A DNA stretch of 64,000 bases from Neurospora intermedia (GCA_037102815.1 BTPP01000002.1:5642001-5706000), one strand, 5' to 3'; shown: positions 12,501 through 24,892, numbered from the stretch's first letter. Numbers and translations: made by a program. Notes: generated by a model from the sequence alone, not told the origin.

Positions 12501-13509
12501 CGGATTGTACAAATAAAAAAGAGCAGTGTTGTTTTTGGCGACGGGAACCACCAAGTCGATACTGCTCTGCAAGTCGAGAGAAGACGGGAATGCATCGATC
12601 TGTCGGCTGGGTCGAAGTTTTTCCTGGCAGATAGATTGGTGGGATGATGTGCAGCATCAACGAGTCAAGAGTCGAACGAAACGAGCCTGAAGATAGAACC
12701 CTGTCCTTGTCTCATTTTTTTGATCCCTGTCATCTGCTGCCTATGTCTTGATCCGTGAATGGCTGCGTTGACAGAAAAAGCCGAACGGTGAGGGGTTTCG
12801 GCTCAAAAAGGCTAGCACTGTGATGGACGTACTGCCCGTATCGCTCCATTGTCGACGATGAATGATGGCAGGGTAATTTCTGGTAATTTCAATCAAAATA
12901 ACCACGAGATTTTTCGACAAGTCTGCGAACAAAACAAGTCGTCGCTTGCCTGCCATCACAGGGCACTGAATTTGAACATTTGGTAACTGATAGAGAGCAC
13001 AAGGAAAAAGGGGCTTGATACCTTGGGTACGTAGCGGTTGATCGTTACCTTGGGCGCCGAGGAGGGAAGACTGTTTACCCTATCGCTCACCACCTCACCG
13101 TCGACGATAGTGCACCAATTGGTCTATGTAATAGTGTAGTGTACTACTGCTGCGTAGGTAGGTAGGTTTGGCTCGTTGGGTTTCAGGCTTTCTTGCATTA
13201 CTACTGCAAGATCTCTTCAGTCAGATCTCCGGTTGCTGCGACACTGTTCACGATGCGGCGACGCGTTAGCCGCAAGGGAACCGCAACCCGCTCGCGTTGG
13301 AGGCACCGTTGGAGGGCCCAATTCCCCAATACGTACCCCAAGGATCCCCCCGAAGACCCTCCTTCAGCACTGTCGCGTGCTTACCAGCATCGTTTTCCGT
13401 TGGAGGAATGTGGTGGAATGCGAGGCGAGCCGCTGCCGGCTGGTGTCTCGAGTCGCACCAGTGGCGTCGTTAGGGATGGCGGCAAGCCCCCTCCCAGTGT
13501 GTCGAAACG

Positions 13510-13523
13510 GTGTGTGTGTGTGT
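13510..13523. repeat. GT dinucleotide microsatellite
   Basis: Seven consecutive GT/TG units in the gene-poor region. Confidence 0.75.
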
Positions 13524-15418
13524 CGGTGTCTGTGGAGAGCTGGGCAGCAGGGCAGATCCGAGAACAGAGGTTGGTGTGAGGCTCTGGGAGGGTCCTGATG
13601 GTGAACCCACTCCTGCGGATTCTGTGCAACATATAAAAAATTGGAGATATGAGGGGCATCTTGGGGCATCTTCCACTTCTAGAAGCCGGCTGAAACCCCC
13701 CCGCAAACGGTTGAAACCGATTGCTGGAGCTGGATGTTGGAGTATCAATATCAAAGCAATCGCGGATGGACAACATCCATCGTCAAAGTGCAGGTTGAGT
13801 TTTTGGCAACACTCAATTGCCCTGCGGAAATGGCTGTTCTCGCTTCAGGCTTTTGCGCGCCAAGGGAATGTTACAGCCATGTACTGCCCGCCGCGGAATT
13901 TGTGACAAGCCGTTACAAAGAGCATACCGTGTCGCTTCAGGAGACGAGTCAGGCTCATGACGGACTGCACTTCTACAGTGTTTGGGCCACATGCTGTGAA
14001 CTGTCTCTGCGGTAGGTAGCGTCAGTCCATCACCATATGCGATGGCAGGTCTCGTACCAGAATACCTACGCGCTTTGCGTCGCAAGATGCACACCTCGTC
14101 GGCGACGACCTCGACGAACGGAAGCTACCCGGAGGTCGAGAGCTTTTGAGGTGTCGTTGAAAAGACTTCCCCACCTGTCCATCTGCCCCGCGAAGGACCC
14201 AATCTCCATCTTGTTGGTCGCTTGGCGACAGATATTTGGATGCACGGCTACCTTATCAATCACCCGCTACCTCATACTACCTACCAATGTACATACACTA
14301 CACTACATGCCCTTGTGGGGGTGTCTAGATTTGAATGCTTACCACTACCTGCGACCGATAGCCTCCCACGCGTTCCAAAGAATAACGCTCCCATCAGCCG
14401 ATCGGAAGGGGGAGAATAGGGTATCCTAAACCGGATTCCCGTCCTGTGTGGCCACATCACTGCGTGATATAAGTCAGTTTTGGTCAGAGAGGTACAAAAG
14501 GCGGGCAGGCGAGAGGTGTGGTCGGCGGTTCGCTTCGCTCAAAGTCACCTCCAACGACCTTCCACACCTTTTCTATCATCAAGTACCGGGTTGTACTGGT
14601 GGTCCCCTGTCACAAAGGTAGGCTGGTGGCGTTCTTGGCTACAACACTGTGTCGTAATGAACACTCGTTCCGCCGTTACTCACTCACACCAACCACCTGG
14701 AAACAGAGGATGGAATGTAACCAGGACGATTCGACCCCAAAAAGCGAGGGCTGGCATTGAACGACGACGACGGATGGCCTTGCCTCTCCAGGAAAGTCGA
14801 TATGCACCTTGGGAAAGAGCGCTCAACACACAACAACGTGAGCACTCCTATATCGGCCGATATGGCTACACCACCCTACAGTACCGTCTTCTCAAACTGA
14901 AGTACCAGCGGTCCTGGAAGAAACAGGAAGCCTTCGGTCGAATACGGTCCAATTGGAAGTCGTGGAGGTCGCTTCCATAAATTGGCATTGTTCCTGCCAG
15001 TTTGACAACAAGAAAATGGCCGATGCACAACCGAACAATCTTATCACCCATCATCGCAGCAAGGGCACTGCATCATAAACAGGCAAGAACGGCTACTAGG
15101 ATTTCGGCACAATATGTGATATGGTGATACCTGCTGCAGTGCCTCTTTCCAGCGTACCTACCTCTACTGCGTACTCACCTCAAACAATTTCCTACGGAAG
15201 CGGAAGGGACGAGTTCGGAGTAGTGTGACGAACAAGTTGCGTGATCTTTGCATACACCACTTTGTCCGAGCTTTGCCCGAGCTTAACAAAATCCTGAATG
15301 GGCGGCACACTCTTCTTGTGAACCGAACGAAATCGATGATGGTTGTTTGCAAGTCAACCGCCCTCGTCTTTCAATTTCTTGTTGTTTTGTTTTCTGATAT
15401 GTAGTTTTAATCACTACA

Positions 15419-16270
15419 TCAAAAATGCCCCTCCCCACCCATGTTCTCCATGATGGGACGGCCAAGCGGGCCAACATGCCCCTCAAACTGCGCCCCGGTC
15501 AAAACCAATCCAGCGGCGGCCTGAGGTGCTCCAGTGTTTCCCGTCTTCGTCTCCGAAATGACGGGCCATGCTATGCTGGGAACGGAATCCGCTCTTGACA
15601 ACAACCCAACATTGCAGCGGTGAATGGTTATGCCATCCATACCTACAGGGCATCCTTTTATGGCTTCTGCTGACCCGTAGAACGATGACACCATCTCATA
15701 AGAACAAGGCCATTCAGTCTCTTGAAACACGCACTTGGATCTGGGACCAAAGACCCCTAAGAACTGATCATCGACCCATCCACCATCCTCGCCGACACAC
15801 CGATGGCCAGCCAATTTCACAGGCCAAGCTAACTTGACCAAGATCTTCACTTTGCAGCATGGCTAGCCAACCCTTTTACTCACCCGCTTCCTAGGCGTCA
15901 TTAAACGACAAAATCAAGGCGGTTTCGTGGTGAAGCTGTCGGTTTTCTTCCACTGGCAACTGAGGACCTGTCATGGTGAGGCGGTCCCTGGCTGTTCTCC
16001 CACTCTTCTCATCAAATGAAATGTTCCGACACCCGGGCTGGCTTCGCTCATCATTACGCGGATGATCTTGGGGGGCGTCTGTCTGCACCATGGTCCAACC
16101 TCTTTGGGCATGTTACACAGGCCAACAGTAACCAGAAAGCCCGGAGTGATCATCCCCGTTACCGCGACATCCAAAGCCTGCGAGTACCTACGGTACAGTA
16201 CCGTAACGAGTAACGACACCTTCTCGAAGCAAGCCCTCGGCCCTTCTTCGTAAACACCCTGCGCTGTCAT
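15419..16270 (-). CDS. Candidate orphan gene: two adjacent minus-strand open frames of unknown function
   Basis: Not recognised. The upstream frame begins at an ATG at 16270 and runs 99 codons to 15971. It contains VAVTGMITPGFLVTVGLCNM, and a possible short intron starts after a GAGAAG. The downstream frame (15850-15419, 143 codons from its ATG) has eight Cys/Trp-containing blocks such as EDGGWVDDQFLGVFG and SYEMVSSFYGSAEA and looks like a folded domain. Codon use is only weakly biased toward C/G at third positions. I cannot find splice sites that join the two convincingly. They may be two exons of one gene, one real gene plus noise, or a decaying gene. It is the most gene-like part of the 16-kb gene-poor region. 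Confidence 0.3.
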
Positions 16271-19200
16271 TTTATCACCGCACAGTCAAGGTATACTAGG
16301 TATGTGCATCCCCGGCACCCCTTGGCGGTCAGTTTCGTTTCTTCCACACCAACAAATGACGGCGACTGCGACCAAAAACTGATTTTGCATCTCGCGGTAG
16401 AAATGAACGAGCGAGCGAACCATGGATCTGCGCACCTTCGGCGGTGATTCCTCAAAGGGAAATCCGCCTTGGCGATTTAAAATCATGGCTGATGATCGCC
16501 GCCAGGATCCTGCACGCTAACACAGACGCATTGTCCAACCTCGGTTTGAGGGAACTCGGGCGAGGATTTCACGGCCGCAACTTTTGCAACTGCAATTGAA
16601 ATTTCGATTTGTCGAATTCGTTGTTAAAAGCGCCGGCTAGCATGGTCAGAGATACTACAGGGACCCTTTTAATCCAAGGAATTGGTGTTGAATGCAATTT
16701 GCGCAGGCCCGTCAGAGAGAACAAAAAGGACGCAACGCCTTGGTCATGACCGTGCTTCTGGCTGCAACAAATGGCCTGACAATCTGACCAAAAGGTGAGC
16801 AAAAGGAACCCGACCGAATGGGTTGGCTGGTTGTTGAGTGTTCGTGACGATGACATAGGCCAATAAGAGTTTCTGCTCGATTCTCGAGGTCATCAATGAC
16901 CTGCTCAATGCACACCAAGCACACCCCCTTTCGAGCCAACACTACGTAGTGTACAGAGTGTCAACCCAACCTAGGGTGCCGATTCCGCCGATGCAGCAAG
17001 TGATAAGCCTGCTGGAGGTGGCCTATTACGGCATTTACTCGGCGTTGTTGCTGGCAACGAAGAACGGTGAAGTGCAAGGACAACGGCCTCGTTGGCTGAC
17101 CACAGAATTCACGAGTTTCACAGCCTACAATCGAAGCTCTCCTGCTTCGCGTCGTCTTGAGTTTGTCAAGCTTTTGTGCTCCATCGGAGCGTATTCCACA
17201 CGGGTGCAACGTACGTCAACTGTTCTGCTAAGTGGAAGCCATTGCCGACGGCAGCTGTCCACTGGCAAGGGGCGACGGCAGCGGCAGCGCCCGCAACAGC
17301 TTCTAGAAGGGTTTGTAAACAGCGAATAAGCTCGACAAGGACTCCTACAGTGTATGTAGTGACTTCAAATCACCGAACCCCCCTCCCTATCTTCTTCACC
17401 ACAATCATCATCGCCAGCACCAGCACAATCGGGATCGGAGGAGGTTGGCTCTTTGTGGCAAAACGTACCTTTTGCATAATCCGTTACGAGCATCATCGAG
17501 TGGGTTGCTCGCCTTGTTGATTTCTCCCCGAGTCATGGCTCCACGCCGCGGCATCGGCCTTTCACTTCGCGGCCTGGTCCATGCCAGAAATGCTCCACTT
17601 GGCCGTGAACAGAGGTCGGCCCCGACTGGTCCGGGCTGCCGATGTCTTCTCGACTGCCGCTTGGCGGTCTGTTGCAGGCCGACCTCCTCGCTCCGGTTTG
17701 CTCTAGCTCAACAACGTGGCTAGCGCTGTTATTCGTTGCTGTGAATGTCGGAGACTTTTTTCATTTTTTGTTCTTTTTTTTTTTTCTCTCCTTTGCCTTG
17801 TTCGCTTGGCTTGCGTGCTGCATGTCGATTTTTCGACCAATGGTCATTCTCCCTCTGACACTTGTCAGTCTCTCTTGAAGTCTTTTGGTGTAACCATGCA
17901 ACTGCCTGCCCCCCCTGAACTCAAACCAACTCCAGAAAATCTCTTTGCTTTCTCGTCGCGGTTGTGATGACCAGGGGGCAGTGGTGTTGCAATGGCATCG
18001 TCGTATCGTGGTAATCTTGGTGAAGATCTGATCTGGTCCTTGACAAAAAGCCAAGCCGCCGATATCAAAACAGGGAAGTTTTTGTTGAGGTCCCCTAGGT
18101 GCCGAAGAAGAAGTCCTAACCGGAAACGGTTTGGTCAGGCGAGAGACGAGAAGAGAAGAGCGCAAAGTCACGGCTTCCTCTCGGGCGTGGGAATCCGTCT
18201 TTGAGTTTGGTTGGAGGTTGGCTGTTTATCAAAGTGTTTTGGTCGCCGAGGAGAAAGCACGCCAACGCTTCGTATCACAAATGCGAGTTGACGTTGCAGG
18301 AGGTGGAATTTGGAGAACCCCCCTCATCTTTCCCCTACATTGCCCACGTCCCTTCCCGTGGTGTTCCACAACCCCTCTTTTTGCTCTCCAAGATGAAGGG
18401 ACCCAAAAGTTCCCAGTCCCTTGGTGACGTGGTGTGCCTTATACATGGGGACCAAGGTGCTTCAAGTGAGGTCAGGCACCGCACCATCCATCCATACGGC
18501 TACGTGGGACACTACATGATCTAGCAGCTCGGCCGCCGGAGCAGAAGAACAAAAAAAGGGGCTTAAAAAGTGGTTCGCGGGAGCGAGTGAGGATGGAGAG
18601 GAACGTTTTTGGAGCGTTCCGGCGCGCGGGAGGGGCGGTGGGCGCACCGGGGAAAACTGGGACTCCTTCTGCCCACCCCCACCGCCGAGCGACGGGAGGG
18701 TCCACGAAAAAAAAAAAAAAATGGAGAGAATCCGGGTTTTCCATCGATCACGTTCATCCACCCACACACAACCCGCTTTCGCTCCCACTTTGTCCACCAC
18801 CACCGCCCTTGGACCGCCCACCTTTCACGCGTTTTCTTCATCCACCAGGCCCAAACCCACTCTACACTACAAGCGCCCGCATTCCCACAATTCTTGTTGC
18901 GAATCGGTTTTCGCGGGCACGCACCAGACACCCACATCACGTCCAAACGGAAGGGGATGATGGGATGGCAGATGCCAGATGCCTGATGGATGGGTAGGCA
19001 AAGTTGCCCGGAAGATGAGATGGAGGGCTGCCCGCCCCGATGGATAGTGCACCAGAGATCTCGGGAACTCCACTGGACCCATGAGTTTAATGACACCCAT
19101 GAGCCCACGGGCGAACCGCTGGATGGGGCTGAACAACGGTTGAAGTTGCCGAAGGCTGGTGGGCTGTGGATTTCCAAGCACTCCAACAACAACCTAGAGA

Positions 19201-20400
19201 TCAGATCACTGAAAAGGTGTATAAAACTCCACTATCTGCAATGACGATTACCATCGCCGTCAATGTTTCCACAGAAAATTGTTCAAAGGCACTGGGAGAA
19301 CGCATAAGACAAAAGCCAAAAGAGCCAAATCTTTTGCGTTTCTTTTTACACAATCGAAAAGGCGTCCATCATTCACCGCATCAAATCCCAAGACCCCAGA
19401 ACCATGGAACTCGGCCAGATAGGGGCCAAAGGGGGAAGGGGAACCTGCACCACATGACCATAGCGTCTTTTTTATTCCCTCGCTCTTTGCTCGCTACAAA
19501 CTCAAAGAGACGACAGAGAAACGAACGGCAAGCAAAGCGCTGCCAGAAGGCGAACCTTGACGGCCAGCCAGCCAGCCAGCGAAAGTGGTAGCCTGGTTCA
19601 CTAGGCTGCCAGATTGGCTAGTATTAGGCCTTGAGTAGGACCCTGTATGTTACTAGGGCCTGTTGAGGTTGCTTCGTGTGTTGCTTGGTGTGCTTTTGAA
19701 GGACCCTTGATCCTGGATTGACGACAACTCGGCCAGGGAATTCGGGGAATTCAGACTGGAAAGAAACGAAGAGAAAGGGCTTCCGACCCTGGACTCTGGC
19801 CTGACTCCTGGGCTTGCACGAGTTGCAGTCGGCAGCAGACAAGCCATGGAAGGAAAGTATGACACGAACTGTGATGCTTGGCTGGATGAATGGCACAGAA
19901 AAAATGCCTACGGTAATGCATTGATATCTTTTTCTCATGTCAAGGACTCGCTCAAGGCAGGGCAAGTTTGAACATGGACATGGAGCATGGATCAGCCATG
20001 TGAAATGAATCGTTCGAATTGTTCGAGGTAACCTGTCTTGGCGGCGAGGGGGTCTTCGAATTCCGCGAAATCACCCAAATCACCAATTCACCCGCGACAT
20101 CACCCTATGGTCAACGACGGGCAATGAGTGTTCTGGAGTTTCAGGAGAAGATGAGTGTGACAAGCATGTGACTGACACGACTCGACGCGCCGGCATTCAG
20201 GGTGTGAGAACCCGGGCCAGAAAGTGCTTTGGTCAACTGAAAGATTGACTGGGCAGTCATGCTTGTTGGTGCCCGTTGATGCTGCTGGGCTGGTCAAAAT
20301 CATACCCAGATGGTATTTTGTGATCAGATTACGGGAGTGAGATAAGGTTTTTACGCTATAGGCTACGACATTGCTACGTTACACGGTAACGGCGCTTGAG
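16271..20400. other. Gene-poor region, middle part
   Basis: No supported gene. A 15-base A run is at 18707-18721. A TATAAAA at 19219-19225 precedes an ATG at 19241 with a 117-codon open frame to 19591, but its composition is not coding-like (basic, repetitive Lys/Arg/Gln). Frames at 18462-19192 are GC-rich shadows of low-complexity sequence. Confidence 0.5.
18707..18721. repeat. Poly-A run (15 nt)
   Basis: Uninterrupted A run flanked by unique GC-rich sequence. There are no target-site duplications or other signs of a retroposed sequence. Confidence 0.8.
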
Positions 20401-20451
20401 GGGAAAAAAAGAAAAAAAAAGAAAAAGAAAAAGAAAAAGAGAGGAAAAGAC
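20401..20451. repeat. Polypurine A/G run
   Basis: Mostly GAAAAA units, purine only for about 50 bases. Confidence 0.75.
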
Positions 20452-21161
20452 AAGGGCAAACATTTCAATGACAAAAGAAGGGGGATCTGCTCACTTCACA
20501 CTATGTAGCAACACACAAAGAGAGAGATAGATCTTCCGACTCAAGTCCGAAGCCATTACATACACACTAGCTGCTGCTCTTCTTTACTATGTATCAACCC
20601 ATGGACTCATGTCCTCTGATTTGGTTGGCGCGTTTCAAGACGACATGACTTGGAAAAGCTGAAAGGCTACCGTACACAGCTCTTATGCATGCCAGGTCAG
20701 TTAGGTGTACCTAGTATATGCTCACCTAATTGTTTCAACCCCTTGATCGACATTTGACCATTTTGGTCACCGAGGGCGAGGGGGGGAAGAAAAGCCGCCA
20801 GAGAGTTAGTTTTATTTCCGGTCGAATGAACGATCGACTTTGGTCTGTCTGTCTGTCTAACTTCTTTAGCGAGTCATCTTTTTTTTTACTGTGCACGGCA
20901 ACGGGACCGGCAACCGCAATGTGTAGTGTAGAACAGTGTACATACAGCGTGCATATCGTCAGAACTAAATCTCGCCTTGGGCCTTTCTTGGGCCAACGGC
21001 AAGGGAGTTCAATTGTGAACCCAAGCTCACCAAGCCTAACTCGCAGACAAAAAAAAAGTGATGCGGACGAAGGTGAGACAGGAGAGACAGGACGCCGTCG
21101 GCAAACGATTACCTACCTTGTTCGGTATGGATTGCTAAGTAGGTAGCTGAGCAATCGTCAA

Positions 21162-21218
21162 TGTCTGTCTGTCTGTCAATCTGTGTCTGCTATGCCATGC
21201 CATGCCACGCCATGCCAC
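21162..21218. repeat. TGTC and GCCAT short tandem repeats
   Basis: About four TGTC units (21162-21178), then about five GCCAT/GCCAC units (21191-21218). Confidence 0.65.
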
Positions 21219-21404
21219 TCTCGCCCTTCACTTGAAGTTGTTGCCGTGAACCTATGAACTTGCAAGCCTTGTTGACGTGGTACAAGGAAATTGGCTCTTT
21301 GCTTTTTTTTCCCTATATCTTTCCTATTTCTATTTCTAAACTTGTATGTATGCCTTTAACGCTCTGGTCAAATTACAGACAGAGGAGAAAAGCTCCGTTG
21401 ATTT

Positions 21405-21430
21405 GCATAGCATAGCATAGCATAGCATAC
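21405..21430. repeat. GCATA pentanucleotide repeat
   Basis: Five tandem GCATA units. Confidence 0.75.
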
Positions 21431-21481
21431 CGTACATACCTACATACCTTTGCATCATCAAGCATGGGTAGTAGTAGGTTC

Positions 21482-21507
21482 AGGTAGGTAGGTAGGTAGG
21501 TAGGTAG
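21482..21507. repeat. GGTA tetranucleotide repeat
   Basis: Six perfect GGTA units. Its reverse complement occurs at 21856-21882, so the two arrays face each other as an inverted pair about 350 bases apart. Confidence 0.8.
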
Positions 21508-21855
21508 ACAGACTGAGAAGTGATGAATCGTACATACCTAAGTACATTACACTACACTACAACCCTACTATGTAGGCAGTAGGTATGTATGCACACCTAG
21601 GTGGGCAGGTGGGGTGGGGGAGGGTGGTGGTGGTGCCTGACCTGAGTTGAGGTGACTGCGACTCTCTTTCTTTCTCTCTTTCTCTCTCTGTGTCAGTGTG
21701 TCTGTGAATTGACTCGCTCCTCTCTCTGAACTGCACCTGCCAATTGCGTGGCACGAATTACGATTTTGTGTATACTACACTATTACTCTATTACTCTATG
21801 TACTGTATTGTATCCTACGGTGAGTCTCTGTGTATGTATGTACGACCTCAGTCAG

Positions 21856-21882
21856 CTACCTACCTACCTACCTACCTACCTA
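21856..21882. repeat. CCTA tetranucleotide repeat
   Basis: Six CTAC/CCTA units; the inverted partner of the GGTA array at 21482-21507. Confidence 0.8.
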
Positions 21883-22004
21883 TAGTATGGCAGGACTCAA
21901 CGAAAAAAGAAACGAAAGGCACAAAAACCTACAGCCTTCTTCTATCATAGGCACTTAGTCTACACACTTGCCTAGGTACAGGTAAAAAAGAGAAAGAAAC
22001 AGCG

Positions 22005-22024
22005 AAAAAAAAAAAAAAAAAAAA
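22005..22024. repeat. Poly-A run (20 nt)
   Basis: Twenty consecutive A, preceded by GAGAAAGAAACAGCG. No evidence of retroposition. Confidence 0.8.
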
Positions 22025-22118
22025 GAAACACACACATACAGCCGGGTACCTACTTCCGGTCGAGTAAGAGAGACAGACCTATCTTGGAAGGAGGTTGGCT
22101 TGGCTTCGCTTCTTTGCT

Positions 22119-22346
22119 ACCTACACTACACTACACTAGAAGTAGGCAAGTATGCATATGGCGGCTAGAGAGAAAAGAAAGAAAAGAAAAGAAAAGAATA
22201 TCTTCTTCTCCCATTCATTCACTCATTGCTTACTTGCTACTGCCAGGGACATACCTCGCTACATTTGAGACATGCCTACATTTTGAGACATACATACATC
22301 CCCCCCTTCCCCAAGACGCCGCTAGAACTACACTACACTACACTAC
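22119..22346. repeat. Cluster of CACTA, GAAAA and CACTA repeats
   Basis: CTACA/CACTA units at 22119-22138 and again at 22327-22346, with a GAAA-type purine run at about 22168-22198 between them. Confidence 0.65.
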
Positions 22347-22566
22347 CATCCCACTGCTTCCCCGACCATACCTTTCTTTACACAGTACATGTCCGAAGGT
22401 ATCTACCTCGCTACCAAAATTCTCTTCGTTGAAATGATCTATGTAACTGGCTCTCGGGTTGTGTGGTGTCATGGCGGAAAGAAAGAAAGAACGAAAGCAG
22501 TCAAGAAAAGGAAAGGCGACGCAGAAAGAAAGAATGACCATCCAAGAAAAGGGCGGCAAGGAAGCA

Positions 22567-22689
22567 GAAGAAGAAGAAGAAGAAATTACCAAACAGAGGT
22601 TTTTTTTTCGCCGATTTAGTGATGGTGGCTACCTCTAGCTAGGTAAGTAGATAGGTAAGTAGATAGGTAAGTAGGTATGTAGGTAGGTG
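22567..22689. repeat. GAA run and 12-bp GGTAAGTAGATA-type tandem repeat
   Basis: About six GAA/AGA units at 22567-22584, then roughly three 12-bp units (AGGTAAGTAGAT) followed by TAGG units at 22640-22689. Confidence 0.7.
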
Positions 22690-24365
22690 AAAGTGATCAG
22701 CAGGGGACGAACGGATCAAAAAAAGGGGGTCTCTTTGATTCTTCTTCGTCGTCTTCTTCTGCGTCTGCCTTCTAAGGGGTATACACTACACTAGACACTG
22801 CCTAGTTCATTCTTCGACCACATATCTAGCAAAATTAGATGCTGTGTCAGGTAGTTGGTGATCAAGATAGATGGTTCAAGATGGTTGGTGTTGGTATGTA
22901 TGTAGTAGGTAAGCTGCCTAGGTGTCTGTAAGCGAGACTTGTGTTGGTTCAGCTCAGCTCAGTTCATGTTCTTTGTAGATCTAGGATGGAAACTGATAGA
23001 GTACTACACATTGATGTAGACTGCATGGGGGAGGTCTTTGAACAACTGAAAGACAGAACTGTCATCTGGGAATTCGAAGGGACTGCGTGAAGCTGAAGGA
23101 GCAATGAATGACTGTCCAGAGGACAACCCCAAAGTGAGTATTTTGCCATGTTAGTGCTACCTACCTACAGGAAGGTGTCCGAGAAATGATGGTGATGGTG
23201 GTGATGATGGTGATAATGGGAACTGAGAGGTAACTACTTCCCAACCTACTATGCAGTATAACTAGGTAGGTGGACAGGGTCCGCGGAGATTGTTCCGCAC
23301 AGATTGGGTATAGTGACATTGGACATGTGTATTGACATGTGCCAAGTGCCAAGTACTACCTACATAGTATATAGTAAGCGAAGAGGGACAAAAAAAAAGC
23401 AATGTTGTCTATCCAGCCTCGAAAGTATGCAAGTATAGAACGAAAAGGGCAAGTAGGATTTTGTTCCGGAGCAATGGCCCCGCTGGGTGAACGACACTTC
23501 ATCACAAGTTGCCCCGATTCATCGCTCGGATGTCTGGATTAGGAAGAAGTGGTGGAAGTGATGGAAGATATGTGCTGGTGTGGAAAGGGAATGGAGGTAT
23601 CATGGGTGTACAGTAAACATATACTTGAACTACGTTGTGGTTGAACATCGAGATCACGAAAGATTTATAAACAATCGAGGGCTAAGAAATAAAGAGAAAA
23701 AGAAAAGAAAAGAAAAGAACAGAAAAGGGAAGGCGAGCGGCAAAGAATGGACATTAACACGACTGAAAGAAACCAGATTTGATTCTTCCGCGGCAGGAGG
23801 TAAGTAAGTATCATGGGATCCTGTCAAAGAGCAGATGAAGGACGGCAGGTGAAACGGACTACCTCAAGGAACCTACATATCCAGTTACAGACCTAGAGGT
23901 AGATACCTAGTTATATGAAGGAGCACTTTGAGGGGACATGGTCGTTGAAACTCTGCTGTGGTTTCCAAGTTTGAAGGCAAGAACATAGGAAGAAAAGCAT
24001 ACCCTCATACTGATGAATTAACAAGACATCATGATTGTAAGCTTCTACAGCCGAGTCAAGTGTAATCAAACCAGGGAAGCAAAGCAAGACGGAAAAAAGG
24101 GGGACGGCACCCTTCGTCACAGCGATCACATCTACGTTTACCTAAGAATGAAGCGGGAATGGCACTTGCTATTGTATCATCCTCATCGCAGCCATCGGGA
24201 ACATGAAGCAGGAAGTGTGAATAATTCGTAAGACACGGGTTTTTCTGATTGCTACCATTATTGATCTAGTAGTAGTAGTAGCAAGTGGGTGTCTCGCTAC
24301 CGTGGTGAAGTGCTGGTGAAGTGCTGGTAATGACACGAGCTTCGAAATATCGCATTGCAAGTCTG

Positions 24366-24441
24366 TTGACTACCTCTATAACTGTAATTGAAAAGTAGAG
24401 AACATTGACTACCTCTATAACTGTAATTGAGAAGTAGGAAA
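24366..24441. repeat. Tandem duplication of 39 bp
   Basis: Two copies, starting at 24366 and 24405, share TTGACTACCTCTATAACTGT and the following AATTGA(A/G)AAGTAG with only a few differences. A smaller GTGAAGTGCTG duplication lies just upstream (about 24304-24326). Confidence 0.85.
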
Positions 24442-24892
24442 CTTCAGAGACAACGACGGTAGAAACCAGAATACAAAGTGGCATCGAGAATATCAAGCCC
24501 AATGAGTTTGTAACATAGGGATAAACAGACGTGAAGAGCTCATGTCGAATCGTCATACCAAAGCCACCTATTCTTCAGCTCCAAAGTATTCTGTCCAAGT
24601 CGCCACCCGGGATCAAAAACCTGAGGCATACAAAAAGTGTTGTTGAACAAATGGGTATCAGTCCTGCTGCTATCCTAGGTATGTAAAACGAATAACCATG
24701 CCAACCATGCCATGCCATGCCGCTATGCCTTTCACCAATACTGTTCATATTTCTCCATAACTCACCAATAAACACCGTAACACCTTGTCCCTTCCCACAC
24801 CCTTTACCCTTCATAACCTAACCACCCTATAGTCCCAACAATTCCTCAACCGTTACACCATAATCTTACACCTACACCAACCCTCGCCTCAC
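24442..24892. other. 3' flank of the gamma-tubulin complex gene
   Basis: No gene is seen. The right part is presumably 3' UTR of the minus-strand gene ending at 24893. A short CCATG repeat lies near 24705-24722. Confidence 0.6.

Larger units (their letters stand above)
8309..15418. other. Long gene-poor region, left part
   Basis: About 7.1 kb with no gene I can defend. The first 1-1.5 kb must contain the promoter and leader of the zinc-finger gene, perhaps a long leader. Simple repeats occur at 9489-9514 (GA-rich) and 13510-13523 (GT). Short frames with some protein-like character are at 10420-10945 (plus), 11701-12066 (minus) and 12383-12660 (minus, two overlapping frames). None has a convincing ATG, consistent codon bias and splice sites together. 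Base composition is near 50% GC without AT-rich blocks, so these are not obvious RIP relics. Confidence 0.55.
20401..24365. other. Microsatellite-dense gene-free field
   Basis: About 4 kb carrying at least a dozen separate simple repeats (purine runs, TGTC, GCCAT, GCATA, GGTA, CCTA, CACTA, GAA, a 12-bp GGTAAGTAGATA type and A runs). No open frame is coding-like. The density of short tandem repeats is far above that of the rest of the window. Confidence 0.65.

Noticed and set aside
18462-19192. Several overlapping frames of 90-209 codons
   Set aside because: All derive from GC-rich sequence around an A15 run; Trp/Arg/Pro-rich, no start or splice support.
19219-19591. TATAAAA followed by an ATG and a 117-codon frame
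   Set aside because: The TATA box lies only 22 bases from the ATG and the peptide is basic and repetitive without coding bias.
22005-22024. A20 run considered as the tail of a retroposed element
   Set aside because: No flanking target-site duplication and no element body; it sits among other simple repeats.
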